In this document: piece by piece, positions 19,691 through 30,421 of the stretch
Position numbering within the stretch: position 1 is the stretch's first letter
How the letters are laid out: the number at the start of each line of letters is the position of its first letter
NCBI GenBank assembly: GCA_030606565.1
Contig: JAUWGE010000003.1
Location: 61,673-125,672, forward strand
Length of the DNA: 64,000 nt
Direction of reading: 5' to 3'
From: Candidatus Bipolaricaulota bacterium
Lineage (GTDB): Bacteria; Bipolaricaulota; Bipolaricaulia; UBA7950; UBA9294
The notes under the pieces: generated by a model
Databases searched by the model: none
The model's input: only the letters and a program-made list of their open reading frames with translations
What the model was told of the DNA's origin: nothing
Made by a program: the position numbers and the translations under genes

Positions 19691-21958
19691 ATGCCACAAG
19701 AGAACGAGGATATGACGATCCGCATTGAGAAGGTTCTCAAGCTCGAACGCGCGCGCGGCTACAACGATGACGCGGTCACCTGCGGACTGGAGAAGTTCAT
19801 CCAGCGCAACCTTCCCGATGCCCTGCCGCTCGTTGTGGGCTATAGCCAGAAAGCCCGCTTCGATCGACAGCGTGCTGCCTTACGCCTCCTTAAGCACTTA
19901 GCGGGTGGGGCGAAGTTGAAATCAAAGGCGTCCGATCCAAGGGATCTCCTCCGGCCGGTGAGTCAGGCAAAGGGCATCGGCGAGAAGCGCGCAGCGCTGT
20001 TAGAGAAAATAGGAATCGCCACGATCGAGGACCTCCTTACCTATCTTCCGCGTCGCCTTGAGGACCGCTCGCGGTTTGAGCGCATCGGGAGACTGAAGCA
20101 AGGAGAAGAGGTCTGCGTGCGCGCCGAGATTCTAGCCGTTGATCAAATCCGTATCAGCCAACGGATGAACGTAGTCAAGGCGGCTTTAGGAGACGGAACT
20201 GGCTTCCTCTACGCCGTATGGTTCAACCAGCCTTGGCTCGCCAATCAACTCCACCGCGGGAACGAGATCGACCTCTTCGGGAAGGTGGAGCGGAACTACG
20301 GTGAGTTGCAGATGCGTTCGCCCGTGTGGGAGCCAGCCGGAGAGGAGATGGAGATAGGGAGACTCGTTCCGATCTATCCGGCCACGGAAGGGGCGAGCGA
20401 CCGCTTCTTGAGAACCCTGATTGCTCGAAACTTGGAGACCTACGGCGACTCATTCTACGAGGTCCTCCCTGACCACATTCGGAATGAGCACGGCTTGCTC
20501 GCCAAGCGCGACGCTGTCCGCGCGCTTCACTTTCCCGTAGACTCAGAGTCGTTCGAAGGGGCCCGCCGCAGTCTCGCCTTTGAGGAACTCTTCCTCCTCC
20601 AACTTGGCATGGCACGAACGGCACGCACCGGGAAGGGAAGATCTCACGCCGATTCCGGAAAGCTTGTCGATTCGTTCCTCACTTACCTTCCTTTCACCCT
20701 CACCTCCTCCCAGCGTAGTGTCGCACGGGAGATCCTCACCGACCTGCGCGCGCCCACGCGGATGATGCGCCTCCTGCAGGGAGACGTCGGATCCGGAAAG
20801 ACGATAGTCGCCCTTATCGCCTCGCTGTATGCAATCGAGGCTGGTTACCAAGTGGCGTTCATGGTCCCCACCGAGATCCTTTCCGAGCAGCACGCCCTGC
20901 GGTTTCGAGCGCTCCTCGCTGACCTCCCGGTAAGGATGGCCCTCCTCACCAGCGAAGAGAAGGAGAAGGACAAAGTGAAAGAACAGTTGGCAGGTGGAGA
21001 GACCGACCTTCTCATCGGCACGCATGCCCTCATCCAGGAGGATGTTTCATTCCGTGCTTTGGGGCTTGTCGTGATCGACGAACAGCAGCGCTTTGGCGTT
21101 GTGCAGCGCTCGTTGATCGAGGAAAAAGGGGAGATGGTTGACCTTCTGGTGATGAGTGCTACCCCAATTCCGCGCACGATTGCTCTCACCCTGTACGGGG
21201 AATTCGATGTCTCTCTAATCGAGGAGATGCCACTGGGAAAGAAGAAGATCCGTACGGTGTGGATAGCGGAAAGCCGTCGGCCTGAAGTCTACGCGGAGGT
21301 TCGCCAACTCCTGGAAAAGGGAGGAAAAGGTTACATCGTCCTTCCACTCGTCGAAGAATCGGAGAAGTTAGACCTAAAGGCGGCGGTACAAGTCACCGAG
21401 GAGCTTTCTGCGGCCTTCTCGTGTTTCACCGTAGGCTTGATCCATGGTCGGCTACCAGGGGAGGAGAGGAATCGGGTAATGGAGGCCTTCAGGGTGGGCG
21501 AGATCCGTCTTCTGGTGACAACCACAGTAATCGAGGTAGGAATAGACGTCCTCGACGCTGACTTCATGGTGATTGAGCACGCCGAACGCTTCGGTCTGTC
21601 GCAGCTCCACCAGTTGCGCGGTCGCATCGGACGCTCCGGACAGCCCGCAACCTGCTTCGCCATCGCGGAGGCAACAACCGACGAGGCGAAAAGGCGCCTC
21701 ATAGCCTTTACCACTCACCTCGACGGCTTTTCTATCGCCGAGGAGGACCTGTTAATCCGCGGCCCGGGCGACTTGCTGGGAACACAGCAGCACGGTTTCC
21801 TCAGCCGTCTGCGCGCGGTAGACATGATACGCGACCTTGATATAATGACCCAAGCACGGAAGGAGGCGCGGGTCCTTTACAGCGAAGGACCTCCCTCCAC
21901 TCTCATGGCGGAGGTGGAGAGGCGCTTCGGCGAGATGCTCAAGTGGTTACACGTTTGA
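19691..21958 (+). CDS. recG: ATP-dependent DNA helicase RecG
   Basis: RLLQGDVGSGKTIVALIA; VVIDEQQRFGVVQR; TTVIEVGIDVLDADFMVIEHAERFGLSQLHQLRGRIGRSGQ. Confidence 0.97.
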   Translation: MPQENEDMTIRIEKVLKLERARGYNDDAVTCGLEKFIQRNLPDALPLVVGYSQKARFDRQRAALRLLKHLAGGAKLKSKASDPRDLLRPVSQAKGIGEKRAALLEKIGIATIEDLLTYLPRRLEDRSRFERIGRLKQGEEVCVRAEILAVDQIRISQRMNVVKAALGDGTGFLYAVWFNQPWLANQLHRGNEIDLFGKVERNYGELQMRSPVWEPAGEEMEIGRLVPIYPATEGASDRFLRTLIARNLETYGDSFYEVLPDHIRNEHGLLAKRDAVRALHFPVDSESFEGARRSLAFEELFLLQLGMARTARTGKGRSHADSGKLVDSFLTYLPFTLTSSQRSVAREILTDLRAPTRMMRLLQGDVGSGKTIVALIASLYAIEAGYQVAFMVPTEILSEQHALRFRALLADLPVRMALLTSEEKEKDKVKEQLAGGETDLLIGTHALIQEDVSFRALGLVVIDEQQRFGVVQRSLIEEKGEMVDLLVMSATPIPRTIALTLYGEFDVSLIEEMPLGKKKIRTVWIAESRRPEVYAEVRQLLEKGGKGYIVLPLVEESEKLDLKAAVQVTEELSAAFSCFTVGLIHGRLPGEERNRVMEAFRVGEIRLLVTTTVIEVGIDVLDADFMVIEHAERFGLSQLHQLRGRIGRSGQPATCFAIAEATTDEAKRRLIAFTTHLDGFSIAEEDLLIRGPGDLLGTQQHGFLSRLRAVDMIRDLDIMTQARKEARVLYSEGPPSTLMAEVERRFGEMLKWLHV

Positions 21959-22025
21959 GAGCAGGAGGCTCAAAAAAAAACACCCTCCATTGCCGCGATG
22001 GCTACTTTGAGGTTCCGCGCGTCCT

Positions 22026-22715
22026 CTAATGTATGAACGTTCCCACTCTCTCTCCGGCAGCGAGTGCCGCTAGCGCCCCCGATTTCCCTAAATCAAAGAC
22101 TACAATAGGAAGGTCATTCTCTCGACATACCTCCACCGCAATCAAGTCCATCACTTCGTAGCGGCTGGCGAGGAACTCCTCGAAGCTCAGCTCCTCCAAT
22201 AGGCGAGGCTCTTTCCCAGTAGCGGGATCCTCAGTGAACACCCCCGCGACATTCGACCCCTTGGCAAGAAGATCTGCCTCGATCGCCACTGCTCTGAGGG
22301 CAGCCGCGGTATCAGTCGTCACAAGAGGGTTTCCCGTTCCACCGGCGAAGATCACGACCTGACCGTTCTCCATAGCACGACGTGCCTTTCGCGGAGAGAC
22401 CGGCTCGGTCAGTTCGGTCGATATCGCCGATTGAACGATCGTCTCTCGGCCGATTCCTTCGAGGTAAGAGCGGAGGGCAAGGCCGTTTAAGACGGTGGCA
22501 AGCATCCCGAGAGTGTCAGCCTCAATCCGATCGAGCCACGGGCTCTTTGCTCCACGGATGATGTTCCCCCCACCGATCACGATCCCAAGCTCGGTGTTTG
22601 CAAGCGAGGCGATCTCCTCGGCGATACGGTGTAAGGATGTGGGGGAGAAGGCCCCCTCCTCTCCTTTAAACGCCTCGCCACTCAGCTTGAGGAGGAGGCG
22701 TGAAGGGATGTTCAT
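22026..22715 (-). CDS. pyrH: UMP kinase
   Basis: LLLKLSGEAFKGEEGAFSP; VIGGGNIIRGAKS; VIFAGGTGNPLVTTDTAAALRA. Confidence 0.97.
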   Translation of the reverse strand: MNIPSRLLLKLSGEAFKGEEGAFSPTSLHRIAEEIASLANTELGIVIGGGNIIRGAKSPWLDRIEADTLGMLATVLNGLALRSYLEGIGRETIVQSAISTELTEPVSPRKARRAMENGQVVIFAGGTGNPLVTTDTAAALRAVAIEADLLAKGSNVAGVFTEDPATGKEPRLLEELSFEEFLASRYEVMDLIAVEVCRENDLPIVVFDLGKSGALAALAAGERVGTFIH

Positions 22716-23312
22716 CTAGGCCTCTTCGCCGATTTCGTAGCGCGCGAAGCGCTTGATGAAGATGTTCTCGCCGGTCTTTGAGCGCAGGTCCGCCAATAGA
22801 TCTTCGATCGTGTGAGTGGAATCCTTGACGAACGGCTGCTTGAGGAGACACGCTTCAGTGTAGAATTTCTGCAGACGCCCCTCAACAATCTTTTCCAGTA
22901 TCTGAGGCGGTTTTCCCTCTTTTTCACCCTGCTTGCGGTAAATTCCCTTCTCCGTCTCAAGGTCAGCCTCGAGAACGTCCTCGGGTGAGATGTAGCGTGG
23001 TCGGGCAGCGGCGATGTGCATGGCTAGCTCGCGCGTAAACTGCCGAAAGTCGCCACTGTTGGCAGCAAAATCAGTGTTGCAAGCAACCTCCAATAGGACA
23101 CCTATCTTGCCGCTATGGTGCACGTAGGCTTCGATACGACCCTCAGTCGCCTCGCGCCCCTTATGGGCGAGGAGCTCTCGTCCCTCTTCACGAAGGATCT
23201 GCTTCGCTTTCTCCATATCGCCCTCTGCCTTGATGAAGGCGTTCTTGCAGTCCATGATCCCTACTCCAGTCGCGGCACGCAGTTTCTTTATATCCTCGTT
23301 TTTTATCATCAT
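22716..23312 (-). CDS. tsf: Translation elongation factor Ts
   Basis: IKKLRAATGVGIMDCKNAFIKAEGDMEKAKQILRE; VLLEVACNTDFAANS. Confidence 0.97.
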   Translation of the reverse strand: MMIKNEDIKKLRAATGVGIMDCKNAFIKAEGDMEKAKQILREEGRELLAHKGREATEGRIEAYVHHSGKIGVLLEVACNTDFAANSGDFRQFTRELAMHIAAARPRYISPEDVLEADLETEKGIYRKQGEKEGKPPQILEKIVEGRLQKFYTEACLLKQPFVKDSTHTIEDLLADLRSKTGENIFIKRFARYEIGEEA

Positions 23313-23318
23313 CGTTGC

Positions 23319-24155
23319 TCAGTTTCCTTCTTGCTCGGATTTCTCCTCATCCACCTCTACCGTTACAGACTCCACGGGGTCAGCATCTGGAACGTTCACT
23401 GCTGCAGTTTCCTCAACTGGTTCTCCGCTCTCAGTGATCGTCTCCTCTATCTCCTCGGCCACCGCTGGTTCCTCAACCTGATCCTGCCTGCCCTCACGCC
23501 CTTCCAGGACGGCGTCAGCGATGCGCGAGGTGATCAGCTTTGTAGCCTTGATGGCATCGTCGTTTCCAGGGATAGGGAAGTCAATCGGATCGGGATCGCA
23601 ATTTGTGTCCACGATAGCAATAACTGGGATCTTCAGGATGTTCGCCTCACGGATGGCGTTCGCCTCAATATCGGGGTCGATGACGTAGAGAAGGTCGGGG
23701 ATCTGTTTCAGGTGACGAAGCCCATCGAGGTTCCGTTGCAGTTTGGCGAGCTCCCGACGAAGGCGGCTCGCTTCTTTATTGGGGAAGTGTTCGAGCGAAC
23801 CGTCCTCAACCATATTCTCCAGTTTCTTCATGCGATCAATGCTCCGCTTAATCGTAACAAAGTTGGTCAGAGTACCACCAAGCCAGCGTCGATTGACGTA
23901 GTGCGCTCCACAACGCTTTGCCTCATCGGCAATCGTCGCTTGCACTTGCCTCTTCGTTCCAATAAAAATAATCTCATCCCCTTGAGCGACCCTGTCGCGA
24001 ACCATAAAGTACGCCCTCTTGAACATATCTACTGTCTGCTCGAGGTCGATAATATGAATTCCCTTACGTTCGGTGAAGATATAACGAGCCATTTTGGGGT
24101 TCCACTTTCTAGTTCTGTGACCAAAATGGACTCCGGTCTCCAGCAGTTCCTTCAT
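23319..24155 (-). CDS. rpsB: 30S ribosomal protein S2
   Basis: [51 protein letters not shown]. Confidence 0.97.
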   Translation of the reverse strand: MKELLETGVHFGHRTRKWNPKMARYIFTERKGIHIIDLEQTVDMFKRAYFMVRDRVAQGDEIIFIGTKRQVQATIADEAKRCGAHYVNRRWLGGTLTNFVTIKRSIDRMKKLENMVEDGSLEHFPNKEASRLRRELAKLQRNLDGLRHLKQIPDLLYVIDPDIEANAIREANILKIPVIAIVDTNCDPDPIDFPIPGNDDAIKATKLITSRIADAVLEGREGRQDQVEEPAVAEEIEETITESGEPVEETAAVNVPDADPVESVTVEVDEEKSEQEGN

Positions 24156-24281
24156 CGTCAGAACTTCCACATCACCCTCCCAAGAATGCGATCTTTGAGG
24201 CAAGAGTATAGCAAACCAGCAACGTCTCTTCAATACGGAAAGCGTGCCACGAAGCTGGTATCAGATCAAGGTTCGATCTGC

Positions 24282-24311
24282 TTGTTTCTCAGGGGGCAAC
24301 CCTCGTATAAT
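24282..24311 (+). promoter_or_regulatory. Candidate promoter for dnaB
   Basis: TTGTTT-N18-TATAAT, 22 nt before the dnaB ATG. Confidence 0.4.
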
Positions 24312-24332
24312 AAGAGGCGGAGGCCGGGTAAA

Positions 24333-25757
24333 ATGAGGGAGCAAGAATCCGCACAGACGGATAGAGTCTATCTGCGCGACCTCCCCAAGAATATCGAAGC
24401 TGAGCAGGTTGTTCTTGGCTCGGCGATCCTGGAGCCAGAAGAGACTGTCCCCATCCTGCTGGAAAAGCTGAAACCGGAGCATTTCTACCGTCGGGCCCAC
24501 CGGGTGGTCTTCCGTGTAATTCGAGAACTCTTCGAGCGGGGAGAGCCAGCGGACATTGTGGCCGTGGCCAACCGCCTTGAGGAGAAGGAAGAGATGGAGA
24601 AGGCGGGAGGCCGGATTTACCTAAACGAACTCCTCGACCGTGTGACCACCACTGCTAGTCTGGACTACTACACAGAGATCGTGCGCAAGAAGGCCACCCT
24701 GCGCGCACTGATCGAGGCCGGCGGGCGGGTCGCCGAACTTGGCTACGACGAAACGAACGATACGGACGAGGTTCTCGACAAGGCCGAATCGATCATCTTC
24801 GACATCTCTAGCCATAACGGGGCCGGCACTTCCTACTACCTTCTCAACCAGTTCCTTTACGAACACATCGACGCGCTGGAGGAGCTGCATCGCGATCCGG
24901 ATCGACACACGATCACTGGGCTCTCTACGGGGTTCTCTAAGCTCGACGAGATGACATCGGGGCTGCAGCGTTCTGACCTGATTGTCCTAGCTGGCCGCCC
25001 AGGAACAGGAAAGACGAGTCTCGCTCTCACCCTGGCGCGGAACGTGGCGATCCGAGAGAAGGCAGTGGTGGGAATCTTCTCCTTGGAGATGGCCAAGGAG
25101 CAGCTCCTAGAGCGGCTGTTATGTGGAGAGGCAAAGGTGAGCCTCCACCGCCTGCGCGGTGGGTATGTCCCAGCAGCCAAGTGGCGTAACCTCGCCACCG
25201 CGGCGGGCAAGTTCCAAAATGCAACGATCATCGTTGACGACACCCCAGGACTCTCCATCCTGGAAATCAGGGCCAAAGCGCGGCGGATGGCAGCTCAACA
25301 TGGATTAGATATGCTCATCGTCGACTATCTACAACTGATTGAGGGGGCGATCCGCAGTGACATGCGCGAGCAGGAGATCGCTCATATCACCCGCTCGCTG
25401 AAGAAACTCGCCCGCGAGCTCAATATCCCGCTGATCGCGGTCTCCCAGCTAAACCGGGCTGTGGAACAGAGACCGGGAAAGAAGTACCCACAACTTGCTG
25501 ACCTGCGCGAGAGTGGGGCAATCGAGCAGGACGCTGATGTCGTGGCTTTCATCTACCGGGCAGATTACTACGAACAACCAAAAGATGTCTCCGCCGAAAA
25601 AGGAGACCGAGCAACGAGCGATACAGAAATCATCATTGCCAAGCAGCGCAATGGCCCTTTGGGGAAGTTCACTCTCTCCTTCCACAAGGCATACGCCAGC
25701 TTCTATGAACATGCATGGGAGAGTAAACCTTCTCAAGAAGAGGGACCGCCCTTCTAA
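24333..25757 (+). CDS. dnaB: Replicative DNA helicase
   Basis: MREQESAQTDRVYLRDLPKNIEAEQVVLGSAIL; LIVLAGRPGTGKTSLALTLARN; DADVVAFIYRADYY. Confidence 0.96.
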   Translation: MREQESAQTDRVYLRDLPKNIEAEQVVLGSAILEPEETVPILLEKLKPEHFYRRAHRVVFRVIRELFERGEPADIVAVANRLEEKEEMEKAGGRIYLNELLDRVTTTASLDYYTEIVRKKATLRALIEAGGRVAELGYDETNDTDEVLDKAESIIFDISSHNGAGTSYYLLNQFLYEHIDALEELHRDPDRHTITGLSTGFSKLDEMTSGLQRSDLIVLAGRPGTGKTSLALTLARNVAIREKAVVGIFSLEMAKEQLLERLLCGEAKVSLHRLRGGYVPAAKWRNLATAAGKFQNATIIVDDTPGLSILEIRAKARRMAAQHGLDMLIVDYLQLIEGAIRSDMREQEIAHITRSLKKLARELNIPLIAVSQLNRAVEQRPGKKYPQLADLRESGAIEQDADVVAFIYRADYYEQPKDVSAEKGDRATSDTEIIIAKQRNGPLGKFTLSFHKAYASFYEHAWESKPSQEEGPPF

Positions 25758-25774
25758 AAGGCCACGCAGCCTGT

Positions 25775-25804
25775 TTGATGAGAGAAAGGAAGACCTCGTA
25801 TAAT
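25775..25804 (+). promoter_or_regulatory. Candidate promoter of the gcv operon
   Basis: TTGATG-N18-TATAAT upstream of gcvH. Confidence 0.45.
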
Positions 25805-25843
25805 CACCTGTGAACTCTCGATCCATATTAATTAGGAGGGAGC

Positions 25844-26227
25844 ATGACTCATCCAACACAGTTTCGCTATACTAAGGAGCATGAGTGGGTCGATCTGGAG
25901 GGAAACCACGCAAAGGTGGGAATCACGGAGCACGCCCAAGGCGAGCTGGGAGATATCGTCTTCGTCGAGCTTCCTACCGTGGGGACCGACGTGAAGAAGG
26001 GGGAGAACCTAGCCACTGTGGAATCGATAAAGGCAGTGGGCGACGTCTACGCGCCAATGAGCGGCACGGTGGTCGAGGTAAACACGCAGCTTGAATCCTC
26101 CCCCGAGACGATCAATCAGGACCCCCACGGGGCAGGGTGGCTTGTCATCCTCGAGGTGTCAGACCCTTCCGAGGCGGATAGCTTCCTTGACGCCCCTAGC
26201 TACGAACAGTACCTCTCCGAGGGTTAA
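25844..26227 (+). CDS. gcvH: Glycine cleavage system H protein
   Basis: YTKEHEWVDLEGNHAKVGITEHAQGELGDIVFVELP; lipoyl-lysine context ATVESIKAVGDVYAP. Confidence 0.97.
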   Translation: MTHPTQFRYTKEHEWVDLEGNHAKVGITEHAQGELGDIVFVELPTVGTDVKKGENLATVESIKAVGDVYAPMSGTVVEVNTQLESSPETINQDPHGAGWLVILEVSDPSEADSFLDAPSYEQYLSEG

Positions 26228-26234
26228 CCTCAAG

Positions 26235-27557
26235 ATGCGTTACATTGCCAACACCGGTGCCGATCGCCGTGCGATGCTTGCGGCGATCGGTCTTTCTTCA
26301 CTGGAAGAGCTATTCCACGACATTCCGCAGGAAGTCAAGGACCGCTTCCAGCCGCTCGAGCTCACTGTCCGAAGCGAGATGGAGGTAGCACAAGTCCTGA
26401 AGGAACTTGTCACCTTAAACTCCTGCCAGCAATCGAGCATTTCCTTCCTTGGTGGCGGGGTCTATGATCACTATATCCCGAGCGTTGTCTCGCATATCAC
26501 TTCACGCTCCGAGTTCTATACAGCGTATACTCCTTATCAACCGGAGTTGAGCCAGGGAACGCTTACGACGATGTTCGAATTCCAGACGCTTGTCTGCGAG
26601 CTAACCGGGATGGAGGTGGCGAACGCCTCGATTTACGACGGCGCAAGCGCCCTTGCAGAAGGGGTATTGATGGCCAAGCGGATCGTTGGGAATGGTCGGG
26701 TCGCGGCGGCGCAGTCGCTCTTCCCCCACTACCGGCGCGTCCTCGATACGTACTGTTGGGCAGCGGGGATAAAGGTCATTGAGATCCCCTACACGAACGC
26801 TGGTACCTGTGACCTCACGGCGCTCCCCCAAGACCTCTCTTCTCTTGTGATCCAAACCCCCAATGCCTTCGGGGTGATCGAAGAGTTGAAAGGTGTGAAA
26901 GAGAGACTCAAGGACGCACTTTTAATCGTCGTCACGAACCCGATCTCGCTAGGAATCCTCGCCCCTCCAGGCCAGTTTAGAGCAGATATCGTGATCGGAG
27001 AGGGACAACCCCTGGGTATTCCTGCCTCCTTCGGCGGCCCGTTCCTTGGCCTTTTTGCCACCCGCGAGCGCTACCTGCGACAGATGCCCGGCCGACTGAC
27101 CGCCCAGACGGTCGACGCTGAAGGGAAAATCGGTTACACCATGGCAATCCAGACCCGAGAGCAACATATCAGGCGTGAGCGAGCCACCTCCAACATCTGT
27201 ACCAATTCCCAGTTGTGCGCACTTGCGGCGACTGTTTATCTCGCCAGCCTGGGTGCGGACGGGCTACACGAACTAGCAACGCTAAACCTGGAGAAGGCTC
27301 ACTACCTAGCACAGCGAATTACTGCCTTGCCCGGATACAGGCTTGCTTTCGAGGCACCCTTCTTCAACGAGTTTGCCGTTCGAGTTCCCACAGATCCGCA
27401 AGCGATCCGGGCACGATTGAAAGAGGAAAGGATCCTGCTTGACGACCCGCGCTTTCTCTCCGCGTTAGGCGCTCCAAACACCCTGCGCTTTGCAGTGACT
27501 GAGAAGCGCACAAAGGATGAACTAGACCGACTGGTCGAACTACTGGAAGCGATGTAA
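26235..27557 (+). CDS. gcvPA: Glycine dehydrogenase (decarboxylating) subunit 1
   Basis: MRYIANTGADRRAML...SFLGGGVYDHYIPSVVSHI; GEGQPLGIPASFGGPFLGLFA. Confidence 0.97.
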   Translation: MRYIANTGADRRAMLAAIGLSSLEELFHDIPQEVKDRFQPLELTVRSEMEVAQVLKELVTLNSCQQSSISFLGGGVYDHYIPSVVSHITSRSEFYTAYTPYQPELSQGTLTTMFEFQTLVCELTGMEVANASIYDGASALAEGVLMAKRIVGNGRVAAAQSLFPHYRRVLDTYCWAAGIKVIEIPYTNAGTCDLTALPQDLSSLVIQTPNAFGVIEELKGVKERLKDALLIVVTNPISLGILAPPGQFRADIVIGEGQPLGIPASFGGPFLGLFATRERYLRQMPGRLTAQTVDAEGKIGYTMAIQTREQHIRRERATSNICTNSQLCALAATVYLASLGADGLHELATLNLEKAHYLAQRITALPGYRLAFEAPFFNEFAVRVPTDPQAIRARLKEERILLDDPRFLSALGAPNTLRFAVTEKRTKDELDRLVELLEAM

Positions 27558-29005
27558 TGAACACTATCTTCGACCACAAACTGGCTAAAGGAGTTGGAGG
27601 GCTTCTCCCAGCGCTGGATGTCCCCGAGCAGGGGATTGAGAAGTTAATTCCCTCCTCCCTTCGGCGGACACATGCGCCAAGGATCCCCAACCTGAGTGAG
27701 CCTGAGCTCGTGAGACACTACACTCACCTTTCCAAAGTGAACTACGGAATAGACGACGGGTTTTACCCGCTTGGAAGCTGCACCATGAAGTACAACCCCA
27801 AGATCAACGAAGACCTCGCACGACTCCCTGGCTTTGCCAATGCCCATCCGTTAGCCGATGAGGACCTCGTACAGGGTTCACTCAAGCTACTGTATGAAGC
27901 ATCGCGGTATCTGTGCAGGATTGCCGGGCTGGTCGAGGTGACTCTGCAACCTGCTGCCGGAGCCCACGGCGAACTGTGCGGGATGTTCCTTGTAAAGCGC
28001 TACTTCGAGAAGCGAGGAGAAGAAAAGCGCAAACGGATCCTCCTTCCTGACTCGGCTCACGGGACTAACCCCTCCTCAGCGACAATCGCCGGCTTCTCCG
28101 TTACTGAGATTCCCTCTGGAAAAGACGGGATGATCAACCTAGCCACCCTTGAAGAGGCGCTTGATGATACTGTCGCCGCAATCATGCTCACCGTACCGAA
28201 CACCCTGGGGATCTTCGAGGAACGGATCCTGGAAGTAACGAATATGGTGCACGCTGCAGGCAGTCTCTGTTACTTCGACGGGGCAAATCTAAACGCCTTC
28301 CTAGGGCGGGCAAGGCCTGGTGACATGGGCGCGGATATCTTCCACTTTAATTTGCACAAAACTCTCTCCGCCCCACACGGCGGCGGTGGCCCCGGGTCAG
28401 GGCCGATTGCGGTAGCGCAATCTCTGGTTGATTTTCTCCCCGTGCCACGGATTGTTAAGGACGAGAACCGCTATCGCTTTGATTGGAACTCCCCTCACTC
28501 GATCGGCTGCATCCACTCCTTCTACGGGAACTTCGGAGTGATCCTTAAAGCCTACGCCTACCTTCTCCTCCTCGGTGATACGGGGTTGCGTGAGGTGAGT
28601 GAAAACGCCGTCTTGAACGCGAACTACCTTCAGGAATCCCTCAAGCAGACCTACCCCCTCCCCTACGAGCGGCTCTGTAAGCACGAGTTCGTCCTCTCTG
28701 GAAAGGGATTGGGGGAAGGAATCAGCGCGCTCGACATCGCCAAGCGCCTGATCGACTACGGATTCCACCCACCAACGATCTACTTCCCATTAATCGTCCC
28801 CGAGGCACTGATGATCGAGCCGACCGAATGTGAAGGGAAAGAGACCCTCGATCGGTTCATCGAGGCGATGGAGCGAATCGCCGCCGAGGCGAAGGAGAAT
28901 CCGCGCCTCCTCCATGAAGCACCACAGTACACTCCAGTGCGCCGTCTTGACCAGACCCGCGCCGCTCGCCAACCGATTCTCACATACCCGTTTGATGAGC
29001 GATGA
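27557..29005 (+). CDS. gcvPB: Glycine dehydrogenase (decarboxylating) subunit 2
   Basis: DDGFYPLGSCTMKYNPKINE; PLP lysine region FHFNLHKTLSAPHGGGGPGSGPI. Confidence 0.97.
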   Translation: MNTIFDHKLAKGVGGLLPALDVPEQGIEKLIPSSLRRTHAPRIPNLSEPELVRHYTHLSKVNYGIDDGFYPLGSCTMKYNPKINEDLARLPGFANAHPLADEDLVQGSLKLLYEASRYLCRIAGLVEVTLQPAAGAHGELCGMFLVKRYFEKRGEEKRKRILLPDSAHGTNPSSATIAGFSVTEIPSGKDGMINLATLEEALDDTVAAIMLTVPNTLGIFEERILEVTNMVHAAGSLCYFDGANLNAFLGRARPGDMGADIFHFNLHKTLSAPHGGGGPGSGPIAVAQSLVDFLPVPRIVKDENRYRFDWNSPHSIGCIHSFYGNFGVILKAYAYLLLLGDTGLREVSENAVLNANYLQESLKQTYPLPYERLCKHEFVLSGKGLGEGISALDIAKRLIDYGFHPPTIYFPLIVPEALMIEPTECEGKETLDRFIEAMERIAAEAKENPRLLHEAPQYTPVRRLDQTRAARQPILTYPFDER

Positions 29006-29074
29006 CAAGCTATCAGCAGATCATAGGCTTGGCCCTTGGCTGAGTGCTGATCGCTGAAAGCAAATCACTGATCG

Positions 29075-30421
29075 CTACAAGCAAGAGCGATCCGCACCAC
29101 CCTGCGCCTCGATAGCAGCAACGAGTGCCGCACAGACCCGTTGACAGAGCGATTCGTCCTCTGCCTCCACCATCACTCGGATGAGTGGCTGTGTACCAGA
29201 CGCCCGGACAACGATCCTTCCTTCCCCACCCAAGTTGTGTCTCTCCTCCTCGACTGCCCGTTTCAAGGAGGGGCGTCTAAGTAGCTCTTTTGCGTCCTCT
29301 GCTTCGATATCACACCGCACCTGCGGGTAGTGGGGGATCTCCTTTGCCAAAGTGTGAAGCGAAACTCCCCGCTCGTGGGCGATCTCCAAGAGTTTCACCG
29401 CGGTAAGGATCCCATCGCCAGTGACGCTGTGATCGGAAAGGATAATGTGCCCGGATTGCTCACCCCCTATCTTCGCCTTTTGAGTGAGCATTGTCTGAGC
29501 CACATTCCGGTCGCCGACCGGAGTACGAATCATCTTAACCCCCTGTTGCGCGAGCGCCTGTTCCAGGCCAAGGTTGCTCATTACCGTCGCCACGAGAAGC
29601 GGAGGACAAAGGGTCCCTTTCCGTTTCATATGCAGGGCCACGATTCCCATCATTTGGTCACCGTCGATCGTTTCCCCATCCGAGGAGACAAGGAGGACGC
29701 GGTCTCCATCGCCATCAAAAGCAATCCCCAGGTCGGCACGATGTTCCCGAACCGCTGCGCGGAGCGAGGCGAGGTGGGTGGAGCCGCATTCTTGGTTGAT
29801 CTTATCGCCATCAGGAAAGGTATGAAGCTCGATCACCTCGGCATTGAAGTGACGCAACACGCGCGGGGCGATCGTGCCGGTTGCCCCGTATGCGCAATCA
29901 ACCACGATTGTGTGCCCAGAAAGGTCGATCTCTTCGATCTCGATCGTCCCGGTGAGAAAGGCAGCATACCGACTTGCCGCTGCTTCTAGTGGTGCGATCC
30001 TTCCTACAGCAACAAAGCCACACAGTGGACTATCAAGCGCTCCTTCAATCGCCTGCTCCTCCTCCTCGGTAAGCTTCATACCCCGGCTGTTGAAGAACTT
30101 GATCCCGTTGTCCTGAGGCGGATTGTGCGAGGCGGATATCACTGCTCCTAGGTCAGCGCGTTCATCCTTGATCAAAAAGGGGATCGCTGGAGTGGGAATT
30201 ACACCAGCGAGAAAGACATCGACCCCACACGCGGCGAACCCCGAAGCGAGTGCCCCCTCGAGCATCCGACCACTCACCCGTGTGTCCCTCCCGATAATCA
30301 CCCGTCCCCCTGCAGGGAGAAGGAGCTTGGCAGTAGCGCGGGCAAGTGACAAGGCTAGCTCAGGAGTAAGGTCGTCGTTCGCCCTCCCTCTCACCCCGTC
30401 CGTGCCAAACAGGGACGCCAT
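29075..30421 (-). CDS. glmM: Phosphoglucosamine mutase
   Basis: MASLFGTDGVRGRAN; catalytic serine AVISASHNPPQDNGIKFF; FDGDGDRVLLV. Confidence 0.96.
   Translation of the reverse strand: MASLFGTDGVRGRANDDLTPELALSLARATAKLLLPAGGRVIIGRDTRVSGRMLEGALASGFAACGVDVFLAGVIPTPAIPFLIKDERADLGAVISASHNPPQDNGIKFFNSRGMKLTEEEEQAIEGALDSPLCGFVAVGRIAPLEAAASRYAAFLTGTIEIEEIDLSGHTIVVDCAYGATGTIAPRVLRHFNAEVIELHTFPDGDKINQECGSTHLASLRAAVREHRADLGIAFDGDGDRVLLVSSDGETIDGDQMMGIVALHMKRKGTLCPPLLVATVMSNLGLEQALAQQGVKMIRTPVGDRNVAQTMLTQKAKIGGEQSGHIILSDHSVTGDGILTAVKLLEIAHERGVSLHTLAKEIPHYPQVRCDIEAEDAKELLRRPSLKRAVEEERHNLGGEGRIVVRASGTQPLIRVMVEAEDESLCQRVCAALVAAIEAQGGADRSCL

Noticed and set aside
23115-24332. 880-aa ORF (23115-25757) whose first ~406 codons run antisense to rpsB/tsf
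   Set aside because: rpsB and tsf on the other strand are unambiguous; dnaB starts at the ATG at 24333 with its own promoter-like sequence. The upstream frame is just open.
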